NCBI RefSeq assembly: GCF_001005085.2
Contig: NZ_LBMU02000089.1
Coordinates: 31,945 to 95,944 of the forward strand
DNA from: Streptomyces humi
Lineage (GTDB): Bacteria; Actinomycetota; Actinomycetes; Streptomycetales; Streptomycetaceae
Direction: 5' to 3'
Length of the DNA stretch: 64,000 nucleotides
Position numbers and translations under genes: made by a program. The notes beneath the pieces are model-generated. The model was not told where the DNA came from. It worked only from the letters and a program-made list of their open reading frames with translations, and made no database searches. Positions within the stretch are counted from its first letter, which is position 1, and every line of letters starts with the position of its first letter. Below, in pieces: positions 15,300 through 25,256 of the stretch.

Positions 15300-16037
15300 T
15301 CAGATGAGGTGGGCGCCGCCGTCCACGAGCAGCACCTGCCCGGTCGTGTAGGTGGCGTCGGCCAGGCCCAGCACGGCCTCGGCGACGTCCTCGGGCCGCC
15401 CCACCCGGCGCAGCGGGGTGCTCTCCCGCACCTTCCGCGCGATCGGCGCGAAGAAGTCCTTGCCCTGCGTCCAGGGCGTCTCGACCAGCCCGGGGGCGAC
15501 CGCGTTGACCCGGACCGCGGGCCCGGCCGTGTTCGCCAGCAGCCGGGTCATGTGCTCGATCGCCGCCTTGCTGACGGCGTACGGGATGGAGCTGCCCGCC
15601 GGGCGGCTGCCGGCGATCGAGGAGATGTTGACCACCGATCCGCCGCCGGTACGGGCCAGGTGCGGCATCGCGGCGACCGTCGTCTGCCAGGTGCCGATCA
15701 CGTTGAGGCCGAGGATCTCCCGCCACAGGGCGGGCGTGGCCGCCTCCAGGTCGGCGTGCGGCACGGGCCGCGAGACACCGGCGTTGTTGACCAGGATGTC
15801 GAGGCGTCCGTAGTGCGCGACGGCGGCCTCGACGAGGTGCCGGGCCTCGGTCTCGTCCGAGACGTCGGCCCGTACGTAGATCGCGTCGGGCAGGGCGGCG
15901 GCGACCTTCTCGCCGGCCTCCACCGAGCGCGCGGAGTTCACGACGACGCGGATCCCCTCGGCGGCGAGGCGGACGGCGACGGCCTCCCCGATGCCGGAGG
16001 AGGAACCGGTGACGAGGGCGACCCGGGCGCCGGTCAT
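15300..16037 (-). CDS. SDR-family NAD(P)-dependent oxidoreductase
   Basis: Classical short-chain dehydrogenase of 245 residues. It has VALVTGSSSGIGEAVAVRLA (cofactor motif TGxxxGIG), DILVNNAGVS, the catalytic Ser in SVVNISSIAG and YAVSK as the Tyr-Lys pair near residue 150. The stop region GQVLLVDGGAHLI is standard. Its ATG overlaps the TGA of the ketoreductase gene by one base, so the two are coupled. It is less like ActIII than the next gene and probably reduces or oxidises a later intermediate. Clusters of the actinorhodin type need a C3 ketoreductase, and this is a possible but unproven candidate. Confidence 0.9.
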   Translation of the reverse strand: MTGARVALVTGSSSGIGEAVAVRLAAEGIRVVVNSARSVEAGEKVAAALPDAIYVRADVSDETEARHLVEAAVAHYGRLDILVNNAGVSRPVPHADLEAATPALWREILGLNVIGTWQTTVAAMPHLARTGGGSVVNISSIAGSRPAGSSIPYAVSKAAIEHMTRLLANTAGPAVRVNAVAPGLVETPWTQGKDFFAPIARKVRESTPLRRVGRPEDVAEAVLGLADATYTTGQVLLVDGGAHLI

Positions 16038-16822
16038 CAGTAGTTCCCCAGTCCGCCGCAGACGTTGAGCGCCTGGGCCGTCACGGCGGCCGCGTCGTCG
16101 CCGACCAGGTACTCGACCATGGCGGCCACCTCGCGGGGCTCCACGTAGCGGCCGAGCGGCACGCGGGCGGTGATGCGGTCGTGGGCCTCCTGCTCGTCCA
16201 CGCCCCAGATGGCCGCGTAGTGCTCGCGGACCCGTCCGGCCATCGGCGTCTCGACGAAGCCGGGGCAGACCGCGTTGACCGTGATGCCGGTGCGGGCCAG
16301 TTCCAGGCCGAGGGCCTTGGTGAAGCCGACCACTCCGTGCTTGGACGCCGAGTAGGGCGCCGCGTGCACGACTCCCTGCTTGCCGCCGGTGGAGGCGATG
16401 TTGATGATCCGGCCGCGCCCGCCCGCCAGCATGCCGCCGGCGTTGAGCACTTCCTTGGTCATGAGGAAGACGCTGTTGAGGTTGGTGTTGATCACGTCGA
16501 GCCAGAGCTCGTCGGGGATCTCGGCGGTGGCGCCGCCGCCGCTCCGGCCCGCGTTGTTCACGAGGACGTCGACCGGCCCGTACCGTTCGACCGCGGACCG
16601 GACGTACGCCCGGATCTGCTCGGGGTCGCTCACGTCGCAGACGGTCCCGTCGACCTCCAGGCCCCGGTCCCGCAACTCCTTGATCACGTGGGTGAGTTCC
16701 TCGGAGCGGCGGGCGCAGATGAAGACGCTCGCACCGCCGCCCGCCAGCCGGGTGGTGATCTCCAGGCCGATCCCGCTGGTGGCGCCGGTCACCAACGCCA
16801 CCGGCCGCCCTGCCTCCGTCAT
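16037..16822 (-). CDS. ActIII-type polyketide ketoreductase
   Basis: Protein of 261 residues, exactly the length of ActIII, the NADPH-dependent reductase acting at C9 of the nascent chain. Near-identical blocks include VALVTGATSGIGLEI, VDVLVNNAGRSGGGATAE, IASTGGKQGVVHAAPYSASKHG, ELARTGITVNAVCPGFVETPM, VREHYAAIW and the end TAQALNVCGGLGNY. Catalytic Ser, Tyr and Lys are present. It heads the minus-strand operon of reductase, SDR and LLM2. The upstream 16823-17119 gap contains an 11-bp GCGGGGTGGAA repeat near 16910-16955 and no SARP box facing this gene. Confidence 0.96.
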   Translation of the reverse strand: MTEAGRPVALVTGATSGIGLEITTRLAGGGASVFICARRSEELTHVIKELRDRGLEVDGTVCDVSDPEQIRAYVRSAVERYGPVDVLVNNAGRSGGGATAEIPDELWLDVINTNLNSVFLMTKEVLNAGGMLAGGRGRIINIASTGGKQGVVHAAPYSASKHGVVGFTKALGLELARTGITVNAVCPGFVETPMAGRVREHYAAIWGVDEQEAHDRITARVPLGRYVEPREVAAMVEYLVGDDAAAVTAQALNVCGGLGNY

Positions 16823-17043
16823 GCTGCCTCCCTGCGCGTCCTCGACGACGGCCGGCCCGCTCCGGGGCCCGCGCGTCCTGCGGACCGAGACTGACCGGCG
16901 GGACTAGAGGCGGGGTGGAAGCGGGGTGGAAGCGAGAGGGAGACGGAAGCGGGGTGACAGCGAGACGGCGGCGCGGGACAGCGGCGGGCCGGCGGCGGGA
17001 CGGAAACGGCCGGACGCCGGGGGGCGGGGCGCCGTACCGTCCT

Positions 17044-17075
17044 TCAAGCTGCTCTCGAGGCGGGCCGGGCACGGT
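17044..17075 (+). promoter_or_regulatory. Candidate SARP box and -10 for the NTF2-like gene
   Basis: TCAAGCT (17044) and TCGAGGC (17055) are 11 bp apart, and CACGGT (17070-17075) follows after 8 nt with A at 2 and T at 6. The NTF2-like gene begins 45 bp further on. Confidence 0.55.
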
Positions 17076-17119
17076 GGGTGCGGCAGCAGCCGTTCGCACC
17101 CGGAGCCCTGGAGGAGCCG

Positions 17120-17548
17120 ATGACCGCCACCCCGGTCCGTACCGACCTGTACTCGCAGGTCCAGCACTTCTACGCGCACCAGATGCAGGCGCTGGACGCC
17201 GGCCGGTTCGAGGACTACGCCGCCACCTTCACGGAGGACGGCAGTTTCCAGCACTCCCCGGGTGCCACGCCCGCGCTCACCCGGCCCGGCATCGTCGCCG
17301 AACTGGTGGAGTTCCACCGCCGGTTCGAGAACGACCCGGTCCAGCGCCGGCACTGGTTCAACCACATCGCCCTGGAGTGGCAGTCCGACGGCACGATCCG
17401 CTCCACCGTCTACGCCCTGGTGGTCACCGTCCGGCCGGGCGGCAAGCCGGAGATCGCGCCGAGCTGCGTGGTGCACGACGTCCTGGTGCCCGGGGAGGAC
17501 GGCATCCTCACCAGGTCGCGGCTGGTCACGCACGACCAGATGTTCTGA
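17120..17548 (+). CDS. NTF2/SnoaL-like small protein
   Basis: Protein of 142 residues with the cone-shaped alpha+beta fold of the NTF2/SnoaL superfamily: VQHFYAHQMQALDAGRFEDYAATFTEDGSFQHSP, then RHWFNHIALEW and a C-terminal SRLVTHDQMF. The size and opening resemble the small proteins next to actVI-type genes in benzoisochromanequinone clusters. Relatives can be cyclases, hydroxylase partners or have no known activity. The start at 17120 is set by GGAGGAG 5 to 10 nt upstream. Transcription is opposite to the ketoreductase operon and is probably SARP-controlled. Confidence 0.82.
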   Translation: MTATPVRTDLYSQVQHFYAHQMQALDAGRFEDYAATFTEDGSFQHSPGATPALTRPGIVAELVEFHRRFENDPVQRRHWFNHIALEWQSDGTIRSTVYALVVTVRPGGKPEIAPSCVVHDVLVPGEDGILTRSRLVTHDQMF

Positions 17549-17646
17549 ACGCCGGCCGCGGCGCGGGAACGGCGAGGGCCGGGAGTTCCGGGAGCACCGG
17601 CTCCCGGCCCCGGCCCCGGCGGTCCGGCGGTCCGGCGCCCCGGCGG

Positions 17647-18489
17647 TCAGCCGGCCAGGCGGCCCGGTCGTTCCCAGTCGCCCGTCTCCAGCGCGGGGTC
17701 GCCGCTCAGCACCGCCTGGTGCAGGCGCTGCAACCGGGAGGACGGTTCCACGCCGAGTTCCTCGATCAGGGTCTCGCGCAGCCGGCGGAAGGCGTAGAGC
17801 GCCCGCCAGCCGCTGCCGGACCGGTACAGCGCGATCATCAGCAGGGCGCACAGGTTCTCGTTCATGGGATGGCGGGCCACCAGGGTCCGCAGCTCCGCGA
17901 GGAGCGGGGCGTGCCGGCCGAGCCGCAGGTCGGCCTCGATCCTGCGCTCCAGCGCCTGGGTGCGGCTCTCCTCGATGCCGAGGAGTTCCATCTCCAGCAC
18001 CCGCCCCACCGGGACGTCGGCGAGCGCGGGACCCTTCCAGCAGGCCAGCGCCCGGGTCAGCGCGACGGACGCGGTACGCGCGTCGCCCGCCTCCAGGGCG
18101 GCCCCGCCGCGGGCCGCGAGCCGCTCGAACTCCCGCAGGTCGAAGGTCTCCAGGGGAGCCGCCAGTTGGTACCCGCCGAGCGAGGTCACCAGGACGTCCT
18201 TGGCGGACCGGCCGGAGCCGGGCGGCAGCGTCCGGGTGATCTTGCGGCGGAGTTGCAGGATGTAGGTCTGCAAGGTGGTCACCGCGCTGCGCGGGATGTC
18301 GTCCCCCCAGACCTCCTCCATCAGTGCGGGCACCGGCACGAAGTGCCCGGCACGCAGCGTCAGCAGGGCCAGGATCTGCCTGGGCTTGCCGGCGCTCGGC
18401 ACGATCGACAGGTCGCGTTCACGGACCGAGAACTGTCCTAACACCTCGATGTCCACCGAGAGATTCCCCCATTCGCGTCGGGTGCTCAT
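17647..18489 (-). CDS. SARP-family pathway activator
   Basis: Protein of 280 residues with an OmpR-type winged helix (about 12-105) and a bacterial transcriptional activation domain (110-255), the ActII-ORF4/DnrI class. Motifs are IEVLGQFSV, GKPRQILALLTLRAGHFVPVPALMEEVWGDD, QTYILQLRRKI and GYQLAAPLETFDLREFERLA. The ATG at 18489 lacks a good ribosome site. A GTG at 18456, opening VDIEVLGQF, has GGGGGAA upstream and may be the true start. Leu 17 (Leu 6 from the GTG) is a TTA codon at 18439-18441, so translation should depend on bldA tRNA. Likely targets are the heptamer boxes listed in this annotation. Confidence 0.95.
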   Translation of the reverse strand: MSTRREWGNLSVDIEVLGQFSVRERDLSIVPSAGKPRQILALLTLRAGHFVPVPALMEEVWGDDIPRSAVTTLQTYILQLRRKITRTLPPGSGRSAKDVLVTSLGGYQLAAPLETFDLREFERLAARGGAALEAGDARTASVALTRALACWKGPALADVPVGRVLEMELLGIEESRTQALERRIEADLRLGRHAPLLAELRTLVARHPMNENLCALLMIALYRSGSGWRALYAFRRLRETLIEELGVEPSSRLQRLHQAVLSGDPALETGDWERPGRLAG

Positions 18490-18635
18490 GTCGTGTTCGG
18501 TCGTGCGCCGAGCTTGTCACCCAGTGCCGCACGGGGCCCAGTGCGCACGTCACGACTCCGCCGTGAACGTCTCACCCGGCACGTGAGTTCTTCACTAACG
18601 ACCGCTCACCAGTGGGTTCTGGCATGCCGTCAGCA

Positions 18636-20273
<1,638 letters not shown>

Positions 20274-20321
20274 CGGATGCCTCCTCGTCGGCGCCCGGAC
20301 GGGGTGTCCGTCCGGCACCGC

Positions 20322-20356
20322 ACTCTCCGGTGACCGCCTCGACGCCCGGTCGAAGG
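20322..20356 (-). promoter_or_regulatory. Candidate SARP box and -10 for the carboxylase gene
   Basis: On the minus strand TCGACCG and TCGAGGC start 11 bp apart, and 8 nt after the second is GAGAGT (complement of 20322-20327), a -10-like hexamer. The carboxylase ATG is 49 bp beyond. The plus strand has no matching -10, so control seems one-sided. Confidence 0.6.
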
Positions 20357-20457
20357 CGGGTGGACCGGGACCGTTCTCCAGGGGCGGTCCAGCGGAGTTC
20401 CAGCCGCGGCCGCGAGCGTGGCCGGCGTAGCGACCCGCCGACGTGAGGTGAGACGGC

Positions 20458-20970
20458 ATGGCCGTGGAAGTGACGCGCTTTCAAGAACTGTTCGGCTCGT
20501 TCCCTACGATGGTGTCGGTCGTCACGGCGATGGACGCGGACGGCCGCCCGCGCGGCCTGACCTGCAACGCGGTCTCGGCCGTGTCGGCCCGGCCACCGCT
20601 GCTGCTGGTCTGCGTGGACAAGCGGTCGCAGACCCTGGACGCCCTGCTGACGTCGGGTTCGTTCGTGGTGAACGTGCTGGCCGACGGCGGGCAGGAGGCG
20701 GCCCGGGTCTGCGCGGGCCGCTCGGAGCGGAAGTTCGCCGGGCTGCGGTGGATGCCGTCGGCCGTCGCGGGCGGCGCCCCGGTGCTCGTCGACGCCGTGC
20801 TGGCGTACGCCGAGTGCGTGGTGGTGCAGACCGTGGAGGCGGGCGACCACTGGATCTTCATCGGCCGGGTGGAGGGGGCCGAGGTGCTGCCGCGGTCGCC
20901 CGTGCTCTACCACCAGGGGCGGTTCGAGGTGTGGACGCCTCAGGCCCGGCAGGTCGGCAGCCGGCCGTGA
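20458..20970 (+). CDS. Flavin reductase (HpaC/ActVB-like)
   Basis: Protein of 170 residues of the flavin reductase-like split-barrel family that passes reduced FMN/FAD to a separate hydroxylase. Typical segments are FGSFPTMVSVVTAMDADGRPRGLTCNAVSAVSARPPLLLVCVDK, GSFVVNVLADGG and the NADH-site pattern DHWIFIGRVEG (GDHxxxxG). The ATG has GAGGTGAG upstream. It is divergent from the carboxylase gene and overlaps the ActIV-like gene tail to tail by 31 bp. The natural partner is the hydroxylase at 11330; the LLM enzymes could also use its product. Confidence 0.92.
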   Translation: MAVEVTRFQELFGSFPTMVSVVTAMDADGRPRGLTCNAVSAVSARPPLLLVCVDKRSQTLDALLTSGSFVVNVLADGGQEAARVCAGRSERKFAGLRWMPSAVAGGAPVLVDAVLAYAECVVVQTVEAGDHWIFIGRVEGAEVLPRSPVLYHQGRFEVWTPQARQVGSRP

Positions 20971-21935
20971 AACTCGATCATCTCGGCGAACAGCTCCCCG
21001 ATGTCGAGCGGCGCCCCGGGGGCCGCGCCCTGCTCCTCCGCGTAGGCGCGGCGCAGGTTCGGCAGTAGCCGTTCGGAGTCGCGCAGCCCGGCGAACTCGC
21101 CCAGGTCGCAGGCGCGGGCGACCTGCATGGGGGTGAGCCGTTCGGCCAGGCCGTGCCGTGCCGTCGCCCGGACCCACCGCAGGTAGCTCTCGGTGGCGTC
21201 GAACACCTCGGGGCCCGCGACCGGGCCGTGGCCCGGCACCACGGTACGGGCGCCCAGCGAGCGCAGCCGGTCGAGCACGGCGAGGGAGCCGCTGACCGAT
21301 CCCATCGCGCAGAACGGTGTGACGCCCGACATGACGATGTCCCCGGTGAACAGCACCTTCTGCGCGGGCAGCCAGACGACCGAGTCGTCCGTCGTGTGCG
21401 CCGGGCCCGGGTGCAGCACCTCGACCCGCACGTCACCCACGTGCAGGGTCACCCCGTCGCGGTAGGTGAGGGCCGGGGGCGCCAGTTCGAGGGCGCCCCA
21501 GCGCACGTCGGGCCACAGGCCGGTGAGGTGCAGTCCGGCCGCCATCGCCTCGCTGCGGGTCCGTTCGTGGCCGACGACCAGCGCTTCGGGGAAGACGAAG
21601 TTGCCGAAGGTGTGGTCGCCGTGGAAGTGGGTGTTGACCAGGACGCCGGGGGGTGCCGCCGTCACCCCGCGCACGGCCTCCCGCAGGCGGCGGGCCCGGG
21701 TCTCGGTCGCGGCGGTGTCGACGAGCGCCGCCCGGCCACCGGAGACGACGAGACCGGCGTTGTTCAGGCACCAGCCGCCGTCCGGCTGGACATAGGCGAA
21801 GACGCCGTCCGCCACCTCCTCCAGCCACGCGTCGTCCGGGGCCGCGCGGTCCTGCTGCCGTTCGCCGGCCGCCGCTCCGGTGGTCTTCGTCCGCGGTGTC
21901 GTCGTTCGCGGTGTCGTCGTTCGCGGTGTCGTCAC
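20940..21935 (-). CDS. ActIV-type polyketide cyclase (metallo-beta-lactamase fold)
   Basis: Protein of about 331 residues, closely similar to ActIV, the second-ring cyclase that also releases the octaketide from the ACP. The metal motif is NTHFHGDHTFGN (HxHxDH), and other matching blocks are GGWCLNNAGLVV, LTGLWPDVRWG, LFTGDIVMSGVTPF, VVPGHGPVAGPEV, ESYLRWV and the end FHGRLPTCRA. The start is the GTG at 21935, with GGGAG 7 nt upstream. Codons 2-16 are a three-fold TTPRT repeat absent from ActIV. A candidate SARP box stands 65 to 85 bp upstream. This gene and the ActIII-like reductase are the strongest evidence for an actinorhodin-like early pathway. Confidence 0.93.
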   Translation of the reverse strand: MTTPRTTTPRTTTPRTKTTGAAAGERQQDRAAPDDAWLEEVADGVFAYVQPDGGWCLNNAGLVVSGGRAALVDTAATETRARRLREAVRGVTAAPPGVLVNTHFHGDHTFGNFVFPEALVVGHERTRSEAMAAGLHLTGLWPDVRWGALELAPPALTYRDGVTLHVGDVRVEVLHPGPAHTTDDSVVWLPAQKVLFTGDIVMSGVTPFCAMGSVSGSLAVLDRLRSLGARTVVPGHGPVAGPEVFDATESYLRWVRATARHGLAERLTPMQVARACDLGEFAGLRDSERLLPNLRRAYAEEQGAAPGAPLDIGELFAEMIEFHGRLPTCRA

Positions 21936-21985
21936 AGGGTTCTCCCGAGGGCTGCCGCGGTCGTCGCGGGTCCGGTTGGGATACG

Positions 21986-22020
21986 ACCCTTGCCGCAGCG
22001 GGTCGAGTACGACTCGAACC
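21986..22020 (-). promoter_or_regulatory. Candidate SARP box and -10 for the ActIV-like gene
   Basis: On the minus strand TCGAGTC and TCGACCC start 11 bp apart (complements of 22011-22017 and 22000-22006). Eight nt further is AAGGGT (complement of 21986-21991), with A at 2 and T at 6. Confidence 0.6.
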
Positions 22021-22192
22021 CGGGACACCGCCGACGGGCCCCCGGCACCCGGTGTCGTGATCCCAACACGCGCTTTCCTGCGCCGAGTTGCACGTCGGTC
22101 CGGCGGCGGGCCCTATTGTGCCGCCCGACGGATGCCACGGACACTGAGTGACAACGGGAGCATCAGGACAGCAGGGAAACGGGGAGGCTCGG

Positions 22193-22801
22193 GTGATTCG
22201 CGTCTTGCTCGCCGAGGACATGGGGATGGTGCGAGGGGCGCTGGTGGCGCTGATGGAGATGGAGCAGGATCTCAGTGTCGTGGCGCAGGTGGCCGACGGG
22301 CGCGAGGTCCTCTCCGCCGGGCTGGCGCACCGCCCGGACGTCGCCGTGATCGACGTGGGACTTCCCGGGGTGGACGGCATCGAGGCCGCGGCCCAGTTGC
22401 ACGAGCACCTGCCGGAGTGCCGGACCCTGATGCTCACCGGCACGGACCAGCCTGGCACCGTGCGCCGGGCGATGGACGCCAGGGTCTTCGGCTACCTGCT
22501 CAAGGACGCCCCGCCGTCGGAGCTGGCCGCGGCGATCCGCAAGGTGGCGGACGGCCAGCGGGTGATCGACACCCGGCTGGCCTTCACCGTCTGGCAGCGC
22601 GGCGACCATCCGCTGACCGAGCGGGAGTCCGACGTCCTGTCACTGGCGTCGGAAGGGGCTGAGGTCTCGGAGATCGCCGCCCAGCTTCACCTGGCCGTCG
22701 GTACCGTCCGGAACTACCTGAGTTCGGCGGTGACCAAGCTGGGCGCCCGCAACCGTCTGGACGCGGTGCGGATCGCCCGGGACGCCGGCTGGATCGGCTG
22801 A
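22193..22801 (+). CDS. DesR/NarL-type response regulator
   Basis: Protein of 202 residues. The receiver domain (1-120) has acidic residues in IRVLLAEDMG, the phosphoacceptor Asp in VAVIDVGLPG, Thr in MLTGTDQ and Lys in YLLKDAPP. The LuxR helix-turn-helix (135-195) reads LTERESDVLSLASEGAEVSEIAAQL. The start is the GTG at 22193 with GGGGAGG 5 nt upstream, though an open frame extends to 22148. Its gene ends inside the antisense 3' end of the kinase gene, an overlap of 162 bp. It sits at the cluster edge and may regulate the cluster or an unrelated membrane response. Confidence 0.93.
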   Translation: MIRVLLAEDMGMVRGALVALMEMEQDLSVVAQVADGREVLSAGLAHRPDVAVIDVGLPGVDGIEAAAQLHEHLPECRTLMLTGTDQPGTVRRAMDARVFGYLLKDAPPSELAAAIRKVADGQRVIDTRLAFTVWQRGDHPLTERESDVLSLASEGAEVSEIAAQLHLAVGTVRNYLSSAVTKLGARNRLDAVRIARDAGWIG

Positions 22802-23932
22802 GCCCGCGCCGTGCCGTGGTCCGGCCGGGCAGTCGGCGACCAGGTGGAACCAGCCGTCCGGGTCGACGGTCGCGCCGAGCCGGCCGCCCACCCGGGTCAG
22901 CCGCTCGGTGAGGTTGTCGAGTCCGCCGCCCAGCCGGTTCATCGCGGAGCCCGGGACGACGCCGTTGTTGGAGACGGTGAGACGGACACGGCTGCCCTCC
23001 TCCCGCAGGACGATGCGGCAGTGGTCGGCACGGCTGTGCCTCAGCAGGTTGGTCACGCTCTCGCGCAGCACCGTGGCCAGGACCGTCTCCTTCTCGACGG
23101 GGAGGCCGCGCACGGACATGTCCGTGGACACCTCGATGCCCGCCGCGAGCAGCACACCGCGCACCGAGGTGGTCTCGTCTGCGATCCGCATGGTCCGGTA
23201 GCCGTGGGACACCGAGCGCACGTCGGCGAGCGCCTGGCGTGAGACCTGGAGGATCTCCAGGAGTTCCGTCCGGGCCCGGTCGTCGCTCGATCCCACCAGC
23301 CGGATGGTCAGCTCGCTCTTGAGGGTGATGGCGGACAGGCTGTAGCCGAGCAGGTCGTGCAGGTCCCGTGCCATCCGCAGCCGTTCCTGCTCGATGGCCA
23401 GCCGGGTCGACACGCCACGGGTCCGGTGCAACTCGGCCACCAGTTCGGCGACGCGACCGAGGCCGTAGATCATCGTGCCGATCATCAATATCGAAACAAC
23501 CAGCCAGGAAACGCCGAAAATTCGACTTCCGAAGAGGACTGCGACGGCGCTGGCCGCGACGCACACCGCACCGAATAGCCCTATGGACAGGGGAGGGTCG
23601 AGAACCAGCAGTATTGCCCCGGCCAGAAGACCGGCGAGGCCCACCCAATTAAGGCCGAAAAACACCGGCGGTATAAACGTCAGGAGGGCCTGCAATATCA
23701 GGGTGAACTTTCCGTAGCGCTCCCGTAACCCCTGCGCGGCGGGGGCGCAATGTATGACCTGAACCAGGCCGACCAGCGGCAGAGTGATCAGAAAACCGAC
23801 GATCTGCGCCGGCCTGGGATGCGAGGCCAGCAGGTTGAGGGCGATCATAAAAGCCACGCTGCATTGGATCGCGAACATCAGATGCAGCGCCAGGTGGGAC
23901 GGTCGTTGCCCACCCGGGAGATTGGTCACCAT
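22640..23932 (-). CDS. DesK-type sensor histidine kinase
   Basis: Protein of 430 residues. Five or six membrane spans occupy about 15-165, then a HisKA_3 dimerisation domain has the phospho-His in MARDLHDLLGYSLSAITLKSEL, and a HATPase domain has VLRESVTNLLRHS, VSNNG and GGLDNLTERL. The catalytic domain ends near GWFHLVADCP. About 60 further residues, Arg/Gly/Asp-rich and low in complexity, are encoded antisense to the HTH end of the response regulator gene. A GGGGGAAG ribosome site precedes the ATG. Some of the membrane part (23450-23900) has noticeably lower GC than its surroundings. It phosphorylates the regulator at 22193. Confidence 0.92.
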   Translation of the reverse strand: MVTNLPGGQRPSHLALHLMFAIQCSVAFMIALNLLASHPRPAQIVGFLITLPLVGLVQVIHCAPAAQGLRERYGKFTLILQALLTFIPPVFFGLNWVGLAGLLAGAILLVLDPPLSIGLFGAVCVAASAVAVLFGSRIFGVSWLVVSILMIGTMIYGLGRVAELVAELHRTRGVSTRLAIEQERLRMARDLHDLLGYSLSAITLKSELTIRLVGSSDDRARTELLEILQVSRQALADVRSVSHGYRTMRIADETTSVRGVLLAAGIEVSTDMSVRGLPVEKETVLATVLRESVTNLLRHSRADHCRIVLREEGSRVRLTVSNNGVVPGSAMNRLGGGLDNLTERLTRVGGRLGATVDPDGWFHLVADCPAGPRHGAGSADPAGVPGDPHRVQTVAGAQLGHRRTQVVPDGTDGQVKLGGDLRDLSPFRRQ

Positions 23933-24296
23933 ACTTCCCCCGTAGGTTGACCTTCGAGAAATCTCATTGAAGCCTAACATGCGCCCCGAATGCACCCCGG
24001 AGCCTTTCGACGTCATCGGCGACGGCCGCGCCCGATGACAATATTCCGGGCCGTCTTTGCAGCAACCGCTACCACACCCCTGACCAGTGCGAACGCAATA
24101 CGCGTGGACCGTGCCAATGGCCGGGCCGCCGACCGGGGCCGGGCGGAACCGGACGCGCTCGTGCCGCCCGGCCTGCCGCGGAGCCGACTTTGCCGTACCG
24201 GTATGGCCGGAAGTCGTTGCCGTTGGCCAGAACCAGTACCGTTTTCCCAGCGTCGTACGGCATGTCTGCCGTTGGCCTGATCTGTGGGGGGACCAC
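23933..24296. other. Gene-free gap between divergent genes
   Basis: This 364-bp stretch separates the kinase and zinc-ribbon genes. It is less GC-rich than average. A TAGGCT hexamer on the minus strand (complement of 23971-23976) could be a -10 for the kinase. I see no RNA gene, repeat or convincing small ORF. Confidence 0.5.
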
Positions 24297-24956
24297 ATGA
24301 GCGGCGAGATCTACTTCAGCAACAACCACCGGGATCTGTGCGAGCGGAACGGGACCGGGGCGGGGTTCCAGTTCGAGTTCTCGTGTGCGCGTTGCTACGA
24401 CACCTGGCGCTCGCCGTTCGAGCCGTACGGCGGGGAGCGGGCGGCCACCTGGCTGCGCAAGGGCGTCGACGTGGCGTGGGGGCTGCTCGGGCGCACCGGC
24501 ACCGGACTGACCTCGGCCGCCGACGGGCTCGCCGGCGCGGGCTACGGGCGCGCCCGCGACCAGGCGTTCCAGCGGGCGATCGACAACGCCCAGGGGCACT
24601 TCAACCGCTGCGCACGCTGCACCGACTACGTGTGCGGCCGGTGCTGGAACGCCGCCCAGGGCCTGTGCCTGCGCTGCGCGCCGGACACCGCGGCCGAGGC
24701 CATGGCGGCCCAGCAGCGCGGCCTCAACGACATGGCGTCGCAGCGCGCGTACGCGGCGGGACAGCGGACGGGGCAGGGCTACGACCCCACCACGCCCCGG
24801 CAGTTGGTGTGCCCGCACTGCCGCACCGAGACCCGCGGCGCCGCCTTCTGCTCCGGCTGCGGCCATCAACTCGCCCAGTCGGACCGGTGCTCCGCGTGTT
24901 CAGCGGCCGTACCGGAAGGCGCCGCCTTCTGCCCAGGCTGCGGCTCCCCCAGGTGA
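24297..24956 (+). CDS. Zinc-ribbon/zinc-finger protein of unknown role
   Basis: Protein of 219 residues with many Cys pairs: CARCYDTW near 30, CARCTDYVCGRCW and LCLRC around 100-125, and two C-terminal ribbons VCPHCRTET...FCSGCGHQ and CSACSAAVPEGAAFCPGCGSP. These should bind four or so structural zinc ions. The central part, residues 48-90, is Gly/Ala-rich. There are no membrane spans and no enzyme motif. Such proteins are often adaptors or nucleic-acid binders. The start follows GGGGGGACC. The last 38 bp, stop included, are reiterated six times downstream. Confidence 0.8.
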   Translation: MSGEIYFSNNHRDLCERNGTGAGFQFEFSCARCYDTWRSPFEPYGGERAATWLRKGVDVAWGLLGRTGTGLTSAADGLAGAGYGRARDQAFQRAIDNAQGHFNRCARCTDYVCGRCWNAAQGLCLRCAPDTAAEAMAAQQRGLNDMASQRAYAAGQRTGQGYDPTTPRQLVCPHCRTETRGAAFCSGCGHQLAQSDRCSACSAAVPEGAAFCPGCGSPR

Positions 24957-25184
24957 CCCACGCCTTCCACCCGAACTGCCGCTCCCGCAGACAACCCACG
25001 CCTTCCGCCGGGGCTGCGGCTCCCCCAGGTAACCCACGCCCTCCACCCGAACTGCGGCTCCCGCAGATAACCCACGCCCTCCACCCAAACTGCGGCTCCC
25101 CCAGATAACCCACGCCCTCCACCCGAACTGCCGCTCCCCAAGGAAACCCACGCCTTCCACCCAGGCTGCGGCTCCCGTAGGTAA
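24957..25184. repeat. Six perfect-length 38-bp repeats copied from the gene end
   Basis: Units start at 24957, 24995, 25033, 25071, 25109 and 25147, all exactly 38 bp, opening with CCCACGCC and closing with a TAA/GTAA-like triplet. The last 38 bp of the zinc-ribbon gene (24919-24956, coding GAAFCPGCGSPR and stop) align as unit zero. Most units contain CTGCGGCTCCCGCAG or a near match, a 6-bp stem with a 3-nt loop, so the transcript could form a row of hairpins. There are no unique spacers, so it is not a CRISPR array. It separates convergent genes. Confidence 0.93.
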
Positions 25185-25256
25185 CCCGGAGAGAGGTGTC
25201 GGGGGGACGGGGGGCGGGGGCTGCCGGGTGCTTTCGGGGAAGTGCCCGTCGGTCCG

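Noticed and set aside
22000..22020. GGTTCGAGTC-like bases resembling a tRNA T-arm
   Set aside because: No acceptor, D or anticodon stem can be drawn around it. It fits better as an 11-bp SARP heptamer pair.
24957..25184. Possible CRISPR array
   Set aside because: The 38-bp units are contiguous with no unique spacers, and no cas genes are present.
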